64,000 nt of DNA from G965226155 sp965226155. GTDB lineage: Bacteria; Pseudomonadota; Gammaproteobacteria; Eutrophobiales; Eutrophobiaceae. Position numbers and translations under genes: made by a program. Below the pieces are notes generated by a model that saw nothing but the letters and a program-made list of their open reading frames with translations, was not told the DNA's origin and did no database searches. Where the stretch lies: the NCBI GenBank assembly GCA_965226155.1, contig OZ245331.1, forward strand, positions 1,736,001-1,800,000, read 5' to 3'. This document shows, in pieces, positions 16,935 to 25,231 of the stretch; the first letter of the stretch is position 1, and each line of letters starts with the position of its first letter.

Positions 16935-17210
16935 ATGAAATTAAACCAAATAGTGCATGAGGTTGTTAATTGTATTAGGGCTAACCTAAAGGATTCGGGA
17001 GATGAAGTCCCAGAAATAAACCGAGACACTGAGCTATTAAAAGGAATTTCTGGATTTGATAGTCTCAGAGCCATAGAGGTTTTGGTGGAATTGGAGGATA
17101 TATTTAAACATGAGCTTCCGCCGGAAAAAGTGTTCATTAAAGACCCACCGGGAACTGACACTATTTGTGATGTTGCTGCGTCAATCAAAGAAATCGTGGA
17201 TCGAGAATGA
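16935..17210 (+). CDS. Acyl carrier protein-like protein
   Basis: 91 residues with the acyl/peptidyl carrier fold: three main acidic helices and the phosphopantetheine-attachment motif GFDSL (about residues 39-43) after TELLKGIS. The Ser would carry a 4'-phosphopantetheine arm. ATG at 16935 follows a GAGG site. It overlaps the XRE gene by 4 bases, so carrier, regulator and protease are one unit. A stand-alone carrier next to nucleotide enzymes rather than a fatty-acid or NRPS locus is unusual; it could carry an acyl or aminoacyl group to a base or nucleotide (inference). Confidence 0.85.
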   Translation: MKLNQIVHEVVNCIRANLKDSGDEVPEINRDTELLKGISGFDSLRAIEVLVELEDIFKHELPPEKVFIKDPPGTDTICDVAASIKEIVDRE

Positions 17211-17542
17211 AAATGACGAATAAAGAAAAGATTGCAAACAGAATTCGCCAAGCAAGAGAACTGGCCGGGCTCTCCCAGGGACAGGTTGCAAAAATGATGA
17301 ATATGCACCGCCCTACAATTAGTGAGATAGAAGCAGGACGGCGTAATGTGAAAGTGGATGAATTGTCTGCTTTTTCTAATCTGTACGGCGTAGAGGTATC
17401 TTGGATTGCGGGTGAGTCTACTAAGGTGAATAAGGAGATGCTAGCCGCTGCTAGAGAGCTAAGTTCAATGAGTGAAGATGATCTTGAAACCTTGATCTCA
17501 ATTATTAAGATGGTAAAGAGTAAAGGCAAAGGAAATGAATAA
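17207..17542 (+). CDS. XRE-family helix-turn-helix regulator
   Basis: 111 residues. The first about 65 form a Cro/CI-type HTH (IANRIRQARELAGLSQGQVA, then RPTISEIEAGRRNV) and the rest is a short helical tail with SMSEDDLETLISIIKMV. Start ATG 17207 overlaps the ACP stop. It is followed at -8 bases by an ImmA/IrrE-type peptidase gene, the classic regulator/protease pair in which the protease cleaves the repressor after a stress signal. It likely represses this gene cluster. Confidence 0.88.
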   Translation: MKMTNKEKIANRIRQARELAGLSQGQVAKMMNMHRPTISEIEAGRRNVKVDELSAFSNLYGVEVSWIAGESTKVNKEMLAAARELSSMSEDDLETLISIIKMVKSKGKGNE

Positions 17543-18298
17543 AGTCAGAGCCAACCAAATTGCGGCAAAGGCTTTGCAGATTAGAAAAAACTATCTCTAT
17601 GCTGGACCGAGTATTCCGATCTGTCCATTCAATCTTGCTGAGGCAATGGGGTTTGATGTGCGCTTTGTAAAAATCTCGTCATTTGAAGGAATGTATCTTT
17701 CGGATAAGCTGATAATCCTTATTGGTGCGGAAAGGCCAGAGGGTAGAAAAAATTTTACCTGCGCTCATGAAATAGGACATCATGTATTAGGACACGGAAC
17801 GGTAATTGATGAAGTCTTGAATGTAACGCCTGATAAAGTAATAGAGCAGGAAGCAGATTTTTTTCAGCAATATTGTTGATGCCTTTGTCTGCAGTAAGAA
17901 AATTATCTCGTGAGATGGATTTGAATTTAGATGACCCCGATGAAACGAAAGTTTATTTTGCATCCAGATGCCTCGGTGTTTCCTACCTCGCTCTTGTCAC
18001 ACAGTTATATCAAATCCTCAACCTAATTAGCTACTCAGACTATACAAAATTGAAGAAGGTAAAAGTATCTTCAATAAAAGAACGCATTTTAAGGCGCAAA
18101 ATTTCAGATGATATTTTTTCGGTGGGTAGCTGGTGGAAAGAAAAAGCCATAGACGTGACCGTGGGAGATTTATTGTTAAGCGAGAATTCATTAATCCTCG
18201 AGGGATCGGCCATTACCACACATGAAGAGTTGGATGGGAAATATGTTATTCGAGCTGAGAGAGCTGGGATTTCAAAATCAGTGATGGTAAAACCTTGA
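17535..18298 (+). pseudogene. ImmA/IrrE-type metallopeptidase, one-base frameshift in a T-run
   Basis: The first frame (17535-17879, 114 residues) holds the zinc motif HEIGHHVLGH and the downstream metal ligand Glu of EQEADFF. It derails at the run of seven T at 17858-17864. With one more T the protein continues EADFFSAILLMPLSAVRKLS and runs to 18298, total about 254 residues, normal for this family. As read, a truncated 114-residue protein would keep the HExxH site. The role would be cleavage or inactivation of the adjacent XRE protein. Whether the shift is real, programmed, or a sequencing undercall is open; two other T-runs in this window show the same one-T deficit. Confidence 0.8.
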
Positions 18299-18368
18299 AC
18301 CTTTTCGTTAGAGTTAGTAGAAAATATTTTTCAGGACTGAACCAATATAGGTATCTTGAGGAAGAAGA

Positions 18369-19112
18369 ATGATTGTCAAAGGGAATTGCGTCTCTGATTG
18401 TTGGTTGGAAGCGCTTAGAATTCTTGTTGATGAGAGAATCAGTGAAATATCACCCTTGATTGTAAAAGTACACAAGACAAACTATCGCCCTGAATTTGTT
18501 AACGAACTCGAACTTGAGCTAAACAAATATTTGTTGTCCGTAGACCAGCCAAAAATTGAGACAACAGCAGGATCAATATTTCCTGTAAGCCTCACAGGTG
18601 GCAAGAAATCAGTATTCCAGCGATATGAAGAAATTTGGAAGTATGTGAAAAAAGACAGTGCAAATCGTCGAGGCACTTACTTTCAGAGGATGACCGCTTA
18701 TGGCAGCCAATATGGAGAAAAATGTAATCAATTGCAGAAAATTATTGAAACCTATAACGGAATTGAAGGTACGAGAAAACCTGTTCATAGAAGAAGTGCC
18801 TTAATCGCAACAATCTTTGACCCAAAATTAGATCATACACCACAGCCACAGCTAGGATTCCCCTGTTTACAGCAAATATGCTTTGTGCCAAGTGGGGAGC
18901 AGATGAGTATGAATGCCATTTACGCGATGCAACATCTTTCTACAAGAGCCTATGGAAATTATCTGGGATTGATGAGGCTCGGCAATTTCATGGCTGAAAA
19001 ATTAGGGCTTGAATTTACACATCTTAACTGCATGATTTCCACACTTGCTTTAGGCAAAATGGGAAAATCTCGGGCAAAAGAACTAATAGAGAAGTACGTT
19101 ACTAATGCTTAA
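18369..19112 (+). CDS. Thymidylate synthase-like protein
   Basis: 247 residues with thymidylate-synthase-type features in order: HRRSALIATIFDP segment, catalytic Cys166 in GFPCLQQICF, then MSMNAIYAMQHLSTRAYGNY where canonical enzymes have the QRSxD and LGxPFN-like segment, and GLMRLGNFMAEKLGL. It is distinct from housekeeping ThyA in length and in most motifs, and it overlaps the pyrophosphorylase-like gene by 8 bases. In phages such enzymes hydroxymethylate dUMP or dCMP as the first step to a modified base. The exact reaction here is not known. Confidence 0.75.
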   Translation: MIVKGNCVSDCWLEALRILVDERISEISPLIVKVHKTNYRPEFVNELELELNKYLLSVDQPKIETTAGSIFPVSLTGGKKSVFQRYEEIWKYVKKDSANRRGTYFQRMTAYGSQYGEKCNQLQKIIETYNGIEGTRKPVHRRSALIATIFDPKLDHTPQPQLGFPCLQQICFVPSGEQMSMNAIYAMQHLSTRAYGNYLGLMRLGNFMAEKLGLEFTHLNCMISTLALGKMGKSRAKELIEKYVTNA

Positions 19113-20112
19113 AGCTAAAAAACCATATACGTTTTCAAAACTTGATCCCATTAAACCAACAGAGGCCTTTGACACATACTGGCGGTTTGCTTATGAAAGG
19201 CAAGAGGTTTTTATTAAGAGGTTAAGGGGATTTTTTGGGCAACTAACAAATGATCCAATTATTAAGCAGTATAAATTCACTAACACATACCGGGCTTGTG
19301 ACCGCGTAAGCCAGTACCTTATAAGGGATGTAATTTATTCTAAAAAGCTCGATTCTAAAGACACCTTTCTGCGTATAATCCTTTTCAAACTGTTCAATAA
19401 AATTGAAACGTGGAAACTACTGGAGAAAAGATTTGGTTTTATAGCGACTGATAATTTCAGTGTGGAATCATTCGTTGAATTTTTGAATGCTGAAATGAAT
19501 GGAGGTCGAACCCTCTATTCAAATGCTTACATGATGGCATCAGGTTGTAAGGAATATCAGGTCACTCGGAAGCACCACGCACATATGCTACTCATAGAGA
19601 AAATGCTTAAAGAGGATGTGCCACAAAAGATAAGCGACTGTAGGGCGATGAAAGATTCTTATCAAATACTATTATCGTACCCACTTATTGGAAATTTTCT
19701 CGCCTATCAATATGCCACTGATCTTAACTACAGTGATTTGACAAATTTCTCAGAGACAGAGTTTACTGTTCCAGGGCCAGGAGCACGGGATGGCATAAGA
19801 AAATGCTTCTTTACTCTTGGCGGCATATCAGAGACTGAACTTATAAAAATAGTAACGGATAGTCAGGAGCGCGAGTTTGAACGACTTGGACTGGATTTTA
19901 AGACTCTTGGTGGAAGGCCACTACAGTTCATCGATATTCAGAATATTTTTTGTGAAACCGATAAATATTGTCGGGTTGCCCATCCAGATATTAAAGGGCT
20001 ATCGGGTAGGACAAAAATAAAGCAGTTTTTCAAAATTAATGAAGAACCGATTGAATATTCCTTTCCACCAAAGTGGAACGTAGACATGGAGGCATTGCAT
20101 GGAAATAGATGA
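19105..20112 (+). CDS. Alpha-glutamyl/putrescinyl thymine pyrophosphorylase-like protein
   Basis: 335 residues, recognised by FTNTYRACDRVSQYLI early on, then SNAYMMASGC, the middle segment LLSYPLIGNFLAYQYATDLNY, and VPGPGARDGIRKCF, which together match the aGPT-Pplase family described from phage and bacterial base-modification gene clusters (Iyer and Aravind). Family members are thought to join a pyrophosphorylated thymine derivative to an amine such as glutamate or putrescine. It overlaps both neighbours (8 and 14 bases), so the thymidylate-synthase-like, pyrophosphorylase-like and MazG proteins are probably made together. Confidence 0.72.
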   Translation: MLKAKKPYTFSKLDPIKPTEAFDTYWRFAYERQEVFIKRLRGFFGQLTNDPIIKQYKFTNTYRACDRVSQYLIRDVIYSKKLDSKDTFLRIILFKLFNKIETWKLLEKRFGFIATDNFSVESFVEFLNAEMNGGRTLYSNAYMMASGCKEYQVTRKHHAHMLLIEKMLKEDVPQKISDCRAMKDSYQILLSYPLIGNFLAYQYATDLNYSDLTNFSETEFTVPGPGARDGIRKCFFTLGGISETELIKIVTDSQEREFERLGLDFKTLGGRPLQFIDIQNIFCETDKYCRVAHPDIKGLSGRTKIKQFFKINEEPIEYSFPPKWNVDMEALHGNR

Positions 20113-20992
20113 CTATCAAGCAAGAGCGGCAGAAACTCTTCAATTCAAGCCTGGAGAAGAGCAATCGAAAATGATCTCAATTCTTGGCCTATCAGGAGAA
20201 GTAGGAGAATTGGCAACTGAATATAAGAAGAAGATCAGGGACGGAGACAACTATAAATTGTTCAAAGACAAGCTGACGGAAGAACTTGGCGACATATTTT
20301 GGTATTTGAGTTCTATCGCCACTCAGGAGGACATCTTGTTAAGTGAAGTGGCGGCGTCTAACCTGCGAAAAACATCTGAGAGATGGAACGATCTTTTTCC
20401 TGATGGACAGCTTTTTTTAGACCATCAACATCTCGATGATAGATATAAAGAAGAGGAACGGTTTCCACGTGATTTTGTGGTCGAGTTTAAGGAATGTATT
20501 AGAGAAAATGGCAAAGAATTTGTTGAAATTGAAGTGAATGGTGAAAAATTTGGCGATGACCTGAGGGATAATGCCTATGATGATGATTACTATCGTTATC
20601 ACGATATATTTCATTTTTCATACGTTGTTGTTTTGGGTTGGTCTCCTGTCGTCAGGAAGTTTCTCAATCGTAAAAGGAAGAGTGATGCAAGAGTCGATGA
20701 GATTGAAGATGGTGGACGAGCCAGAGTTATTGATGAAGCAGTTTCAGCCATTATTTTTGACTACGCGGAACATCATAACTACTTTGAAGGTGCGGGAGGA
20801 GTCGATTACTCATTATTACGTAACGTCAAAAATCTTACTAAATACTTGGAGGTAAAAATCTGCACTACGAAACAATGGGAGGATACAATCCTTTTGGGTT
20901 TTGAAATTTGGAGAAAATTGAGAGAGTACAAACAAGGTAGAATAATCTGTGACATGAACGCTAAAACAATGTTGTTTGAAAAGATTAACTGA
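20099..20992 (+). CDS. MazG-like nucleotide pyrophosphohydrolase with C-terminal extension
   Basis: 297 residues. The N-terminal about 110 form a MazG-type all-alpha NTP pyrophosphatase with the metal-binding GLSGEVGELATEYKKK and EELGDIFWYLSSI motifs. The C-terminal part has the YRYHDIFHFSYVVVLGWSPV and RKRKSDARVDEIEDGGRA motifs typical of the MazG C-terminal family. It would hydrolyse a (d)NTP to the monophosphate, possibly removing unmodified dTTP or recycling a modified nucleotide made by the two upstream enzymes. It is the last gene of the block. Confidence 0.82.
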   Translation: MEIDDYQARAAETLQFKPGEEQSKMISILGLSGEVGELATEYKKKIRDGDNYKLFKDKLTEELGDIFWYLSSIATQEDILLSEVAASNLRKTSERWNDLFPDGQLFLDHQHLDDRYKEEERFPRDFVVEFKECIRENGKEFVEIEVNGEKFGDDLRDNAYDDDYYRYHDIFHFSYVVVLGWSPVVRKFLNRKRKSDARVDEIEDGGRARVIDEAVSAIIFDYAEHHNYFEGAGGVDYSLLRNVKNLTKYLEVKICTTKQWEDTILLGFEIWRKLREYKQGRIICDMNAKTMLFEKIN

Positions 20993-21059
20993 TGGATATG
21001 ACAATGCCATTGACAGAGGGCGTTTTTTTATTTATCCCGACATATACTAGACTACTCTC

Positions 21060-21644
21060 ATGCAGCCAATACATCATTTTAAGAGAGTGTTCCTGATAAT
21101 CCTATTATCAGGAATATCAGGACCTGCAAACAGCCAACAAATTGACCCCGATATCATCCAAGGCAAAGTCGTCTCCATTGCGGATGGAGATACCCTCACC
21201 ATCCTCATGAGCAACAAACAATATAAAATCAGATTGGCAGAGATTGATACGCCAGAGAAAAACCAGCCATACGGCACGAAATCAAAAGCCGTCCTTGCTG
21301 ACATGGTGTTTAACAAGGAAGTGATTGCAGAAGTGCAGGATATAGACAGATATGGACGTTATGTAGCAAAAATTTATGCAGGAGAGCTGGATATTTGTAG
21401 GGAAATGGTTAGACGGGGGGCGGCTTGGGTGTACAGGCAGTATTTAAGGGATAAGACATTACTCGATGTTGAAGCTAAAGCTAGGAAAGCTAAGCTTGGA
21501 TTATGGTCTCTACCGGGATCTCAAATGATTCCGCCATGGGAGTGGAGAAGGGGTGTGAGGCAAGTTGTGATTCCTTCTAATTACATAAACAGCAAGCCAC
21601 TAAACGGTACTGTCAAATTAACGCAAATCTCCTCCTCTTTGTAG
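21060..21644 (+). CDS. Exported thermonuclease (SNase) family protein, 3' end replaced by MITE
   Basis: N-terminal signal peptide (about 1-25: hydrophobic LIILLSGISGPANS, then QQID) followed by a staphylococcal-nuclease fold: GKVVSIADGDTLTIL, the catalytic DTPEKNQPYG and DRYGRYVAKIY, then RGAAWVYRQY and AKLGLWSLP. Host sequence ends at 21605; the last 13 codons (from GTVKLTQ) and the stop are supplied by MITE copy B. The nuclease domain itself is complete, so it may still work. The native C-terminus is lost. Confidence 0.85.
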   Translation: MQPIHHFKRVFLIILLSGISGPANSQQIDPDIIQGKVVSIADGDTLTILMSNKQYKIRLAEIDTPEKNQPYGTKSKAVLADMVFNKEVIAEVQDIDRYGRYVAKIYAGELDICREMVRRGAAWVYRQYLRDKTLLDVEAKARKAKLGLWSLPGSQMIPPWEWRRGVRQVVIPSNYINSKPLNGTVKLTQISSSL

Positions 21645-21734
21645 TAAAAAAGCTGATCTCCCGTCCAACAATCAATAACTTAGGCCGCTTACCCGTGCTG
21701 ATTTTAGCTTCAAATAAGTTAACTTGTCAGTACC
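21606..21734. repeat. MITE copy B, 129 bp
   Basis: Same orientation as copy A, with TIRs starting GGTACTGTCAAATTAAC and ending GTTAACTTGTCAGTACC. It sits exactly between two truncated genes: the thermonuclease enters from the left and a kinase gene from the right, and both take their stop codon from it. No target duplication, so a deletion probably joined the two halves at the MITE. Confidence 0.82.
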
Positions 21735-22029
21735 CGGTTGCGATATATGGTTCAAATTTAGGGTTACTGTGTCTGTGAGCGTTGCTTTCGATCAAATTGG
21801 AAATGCCACTCACGTGGAACGTGTCGTATGCGTTTGCCTCTCGGAAGAACCGCGCGCGCCGCTCGGGGTCAGTCTTCACCCTAATCGCCTTGAGAAATGC
21901 CTCACGGCCATCGATCCTCCTGCGAGTTCGGTAGGCTTCACCTTGGCCACCGCAAGGAAGCTTTTTAATCACTTCCCAGTGCTCACGCCAGGTTGCACAG
22001 TCTACCCAAGTTTCTTGACTGTCACTCAT
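21727..22029 (-). pseudogene. N-terminal fragment of a Ser/Thr protein kinase
   Basis: 100 residues beginning MSDSQETWVDC. It shows a glycine-rich nucleotide loop (LPCGGQGEAYR), the invariant-Lys strand (REAFLKAIR) and helix C-like RRARFFREANAY, the first third of a eukaryote-type protein kinase. The frame reaches the MITE at 21734 and the TIR sequence gives the stop. The catalytic loop is missing, so this cannot be active. Kinase genes of this sort are common in defence islands. Confidence 0.7.
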
Positions 22030-22293
22030 TAGCTATTAAAGGTCCCAATACAGCTCGACTGTTACCATAGTGCAAGGATACTTATGTACCAAAAATCATC
22101 AATGCCAAACGGGGCAAATACTTTATGCACTGGCATCAAGGTCTTGATCAATGCGGTCGCCCATACGGGCAGTAGACGCCTTTATGGTATCCAGGGCGAG
22201 ACGGGCGTAACGGGAGAACATCATGGCCGATGCAGGGCACATGAATCAATGAAGCCCAGTTGGCACTACACTAATACGCCATAGTGAATTTCT

Positions 22294-22545
22294 GTGATGA
22301 TGAAGGTTATTTTTTTGTATTGTGATGCTGACAGATTTACTGATGAAAGATTTCTGGGAGATGCCGCAGCGACGATGTACTTCAAGATAGTATTATTGCC
22401 ATATAGTACGACATTCGATTGGATTGAGCCGACATTGTTGGAAATCAAGAGGACCCTCGATAATAAAAAGTGTCCGCCGCACAGTTCGACTTGTGAATAT
22501 GGCCGGTTTATTGAGCAGATATCATTTAAAGGCACTGGCAAGTAG
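22294..22545 (+). pseudogene. C-terminal remnant resembling the end of a PD-(D/E)XK-type protein
   Basis: 83 residues starting at 22294. The layout (VIFLYCDADRF, FKIVLLPY, WIEPTLLEIKRTLDNKKCPPH, then CEYGRFI) resembles the C-terminal strand-helix part of a group of PD-(D/E)XK nuclease-like proteins. No catalytic residues are present. It probably lost its 5' portion in the same rearrangement that left the MITE and kinase fragment. The upstream 22030-22290 stretch has no further match in frame. Confidence 0.35.
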
Positions 22546-22575
22546 TGTGAATGTATATAATTTTGGAGATGAATA

Positions 22576-23105
22576 ATGAATTTAGAGAATGTGTACTTGG
22601 AATATTTGAAAATTCATATCCATAATCTCCATAATCAAGAACACACACACCCTTATTGAGAACATTTGTTGATAATTGGTTTGCTTATTTCAAAGGCGGA
22701 CCATTTTTGAACTCAAAAGGCAACCCAAAATGGTTTAATAATCCAGATCCAAGAAAGGAAGAGGAAGCATTATCAGCAATGCATTCTATATCAAAGGATG
22801 CAAGGGAAATTATTAATGGAGATAAAGGGAGGCTAATGAAAGACCACTCGGTTCCAGTAAGAGAACTGAGAGAGTTAATGCGGGGAGCTTATGAAGAAGG
22901 CCGACTATCAGAGATAAAAGAAATAAAGCAGTTCCTTGAAAAATATTGCTGTCTTGGTGTCATAACAAAAGAAGAAGATAATCGACTGAATGATAAAAAA
23001 TTAAGAAGTAAAATTCCGGATGGTTGGAACAGCAAAGATATGTTCGCCCGTTATGCTGAAGTAGGCATTGAAGGAGACATCAATAATATATATGAAAGTA
23101 TATGA
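22576..23105 (+). pseudogene. Uncharacterised protein split by an (AC)5 repeat
   Basis: An ATG at 22576, well placed after TTGGAGATGAATA, starts MNLENVYLEYLKIHIHNLHN and ends by frameshift at the (AC)5 tract 22641-22650. The next frame (from 22656) continues LRTFVDNWFAYFKGGPFLNS through to 23105 with no further break, 149 residues. Loss of one AC unit would join them into a protein of about 175 residues. I do not recognise the family. The dinucleotide repeat in the coding start would be a simple phase switch if functional. Confidence 0.5.
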
Positions 23106-23171
23106 AAGCGGCGATAGAGAAGTGCGATTGACTCGACAGGATCTAGCGAAATCTAAGAGAAGGTCATCGCC

Positions 23172-23459
23172 ATGGGATGGCTAGGTGTTGCGATAAGCGC
23201 GCTTGCGACATACCTGCTTTGGAATGCAGGTGGACTCTGGGTTGCAATCGCTATTGGTGTTGGGGTAGTTGAGTTTTTCTCGTTAGGAATAATGCATAAT
23301 TTTGCAGTCGAGGCTGCAAAGAAACGACCTGACTACACCGATGGATTTTTTGATTTTACTGTCCGTGAGGTCGATACTATTCCAAATTGGCTTGCGGTAG
23401 TGAATATGCTCGGTTTCGTTGCTTCAGTTGGTTTGCTCGTTTTCGCAGTAATCGTTTAG
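23172..23459 (+). CDS. Small membrane protein, three TM segments
   Basis: 95 residues, starts with ATG at 23172. Hydrophobic spans at about 4-20, 23-40 and 74-93 with a polar AKKRPDYTDGFF loop between. No family recognised. The next small gene is on the same strand 40 bases on. Confidence 0.6.
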   Translation: MGWLGVAISALATYLLWNAGGLWVAIAIGVGVVEFFSLGIMHNFAVEAAKKRPDYTDGFFDFTVREVDTIPNWLAVVNMLGFVASVGLLVFAVIV

Positions 23460-23499
23460 CGTTAAATCGATGGTATGCAGTTAGTCGCAATCAATTCGC

Positions 23500-23817
23500 A
23501 TGTACCCAGGTTTTGATCGATCCGAGTATAAAGCATTGAATGTCCATATTTGTGGAGAGTGCACAAGTATTGATAAGAATTGGATGTCGACTGACTTTGC
23601 TAACGAGGGCCTGCTGTGGGGCTTCGTCAATACGCTCCACGCCCAGATACAACGTCTGGACCGCGCTGTCGATAGGTTGACCTCCGAAAATTCAAAGATA
23701 TTCCCCGACGTGACGCTTGCCGCCATCGCTGACGGCTTAGAGCACGGCATTGAAGCAAGCATTAGCGGAAACGCTCACACTCAACGATTGATTCACAATC
23801 GCCGATTCGTCGCGTGA
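23500..23817 (+). CDS. Hypothetical protein
   Basis: 105 residues, ATG at 23500 without a clear ribosome-binding site. It has a coiled-coil-like middle (AQIQRLDRAVDRLTSEN). The first part contains a CGEC pair. No family recognised, and the gene could be a remnant; the 277 bases after it hold nothing I can identify. Confidence 0.4.
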   Translation: MYPGFDRSEYKALNVHICGECTSIDKNWMSTDFANEGLLWGFVNTLHAQIQRLDRAVDRLTSENSKIFPDVTLAAIADGLEHGIEASISGNAHTQRLIHNRRFVA

Positions 23818-24094
23818 AGTTCAGTCTAGCAAGCGCATCCCGTGTCTCCAAAGTGCCGTGCAGGAGGCTACATCCGATCAGTCGGACGCGAGCGGTCTAG
23901 CCGCAGCGCCGCTCCCAAGGCTGTCATTCCGAGCGCCGCCGATTTTGGCGACGAGTTTTGATTGGGCATAGGACTCATTGCCGTTGAGGGCCTCGTAGAT
24001 GGCGATGATTGATTGATCTGTGATGAACTCATGATACTGCGCAAGCTATCCCGAACTATCGATCAGTTCCCATTCGCCCGCTTACCTCGAAACT

Positions 24095-24652
24095 TTATGA
24101 ACTATTGACACCAACTCGCACGTCTCGCCATTTATTCGTTAGTTGATCCCAAATTCTCTTTGCGTACTGTTCCAGGTCAGACGAGTCTGTCGTAAACACT
24201 TTCACGCCTGCAAGGGAGGCTTTGGACAACTGAACTGTTTTACTACCAACACTAGCGATAACTTGATTCTTGTCTTCATGAACGAGTTCAGCCTTGAATG
24301 ACGGGCTGACTGAAAATCCCATATCTTCGAGACTCTTTGATGTGATTGCGTCCACAACTATTATTTCCACGGTTTGCGATTGCCCGCCGCCCAAAGCAGG
24401 ATTTATGTGTGCGTAATACAGCCAACCGAACGAGGCTGATGAGAGTATCGCAAATACGCAAACATGCGCTATACTGGGTAAAATGTCTTCTTTCCTGCTC
24501 TCATGATGCCCTCTCTCGCTGCGATACCTCTTTACTTCTCCAATTACAAACCGTCCATAAATTGACATTATGGAGAACTGGACAAATAAGATCGTAACGA
24601 GAGAATCCACTTCTACTGTTGCGAAAAGAACGATGATCGCCAAAACTCTCAT
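24095..24652 (-). CDS. Membrane protein of unknown function, N-terminus altered by IS3-A relic
   Basis: About 185 residues if started at the internal ATG (24652, MRVLAIIVLF). The frame extends further, to a TTG at 24691, but those first residues (MTTYT) are encoded by the end of the IS3-A relic at 24679-24796, so the native 5' end was probably removed. Three hydrophobic segments near the start are followed by a soluble domain with VEIIVVDAITSK and SVGSKTVQLSKASL. Not recognised. Confidence 0.5.
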   Translation of the reverse strand: MRVLAIIVLFATVEVDSLVTILFVQFSIMSIYGRFVIGEVKRYRSERGHHESRKEDILPSIAHVCVFAILSSASFGWLYYAHINPALGGGQSQTVEIIVVDAITSKSLEDMGFSVSPSFKAELVHEDKNQVIASVGSKTVQLSKASLAGVKVFTTDSSDLEQYAKRIWDQLTNKWRDVRVGVNSS

Positions 24653-24678
24653 AACCGGGTAAATGATCAGATCCAAAG

Positions 24679-24796
24679 TGTAAGTCGTCAAAAGAGTTGA
24701 GGCAAAGTGATCTAAAAATTAAGAGAGACTTTTGGTCATTATAATCTTGTTTCGCTGGCTCATACTTCAACTCAAGCTTTCGTTCTTCCTTAAATA
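24679..24796 (-). repeat. Decayed right end of IS3-A
   Basis: Reading on the + strand, TGTAAGTCGTCAAAAGA, then CTAAAAATTAAGAGAGACTTT and CTGGCTCATAC can be aligned with the reverse-complemented right end of the intact IS3-A, with scattered substitutions up to about 24796. Only the end and the last orfB codons remain. The region from there to 25181 shows no gene. Confidence 0.65.
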
Positions 24797-25181
24797 CAGA
24801 CCAGCCTGTTGAGGATTAAAATAGAGGCGAAGGAAACTCCGCCTCTGGATAGTGACTGATAAGTTAAGAAGCTATGGCGTGGCACATCAAGCATTCATCC
24901 CAGATGTAATCCACGACACATCTCAGTATGCCAATCATCGAGCAGCACTTTCGCACCAACCTACGAGGGCGAGGGAGCAGGGTAGGCGGCGATTTCAATC
25001 ACACCGACAGGTACAGCGATTCTTATGCGTTCACGTTGCCGTATCCTATTTATTTAATCTAGGTCGTCAAGTAGTATCTGCTCATCATGATCGAGCTGGC
25101 AGGGAGTGTCTTAGACGCCTTGGAAACAGGCTGCGGCGATATAGATGAAAATACTTCAGATATTGTTTTTTTATCATGTTA

Positions 25182-25198
25182 GTTAACTTGTCAGTACC
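25182..25198. repeat. Solo MITE-type terminal repeat
   Basis: The 17 bases GTTAACTTGTCAGTACC equal the right TIR of the MITE family seen at 13856, 21606 and 57993. No matching left end is found within the preceding 350 bases, so it is a broken copy. It lies 34 bases before the S8 protease gene. Confidence 0.55.
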
Positions 25199-25231
25199 AC
25201 CAGCATTGACCCAATCAAGAACGGAGAGCAC

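Noticed and set aside
18369..19112. Housekeeping thymidylate synthase thyA
   Set aside because: Motifs around the active Cys and the substrate loop differ from ThyA, and it is embedded between accessory nucleotide enzymes.
22084..22284. 66-codon plus-strand frame next to the kinase fragment
   Set aside because: No protein-like pattern and overlaps debris; a short minus-strand frame there is equally unconvincing.
24850..25198. A further full MITE between 24850 and 25198
   Set aside because: Only the right terminal repeat matches; the left candidate (GTGACTGATAAGTTAAG) is too diverged and the interior does not match the other copies.
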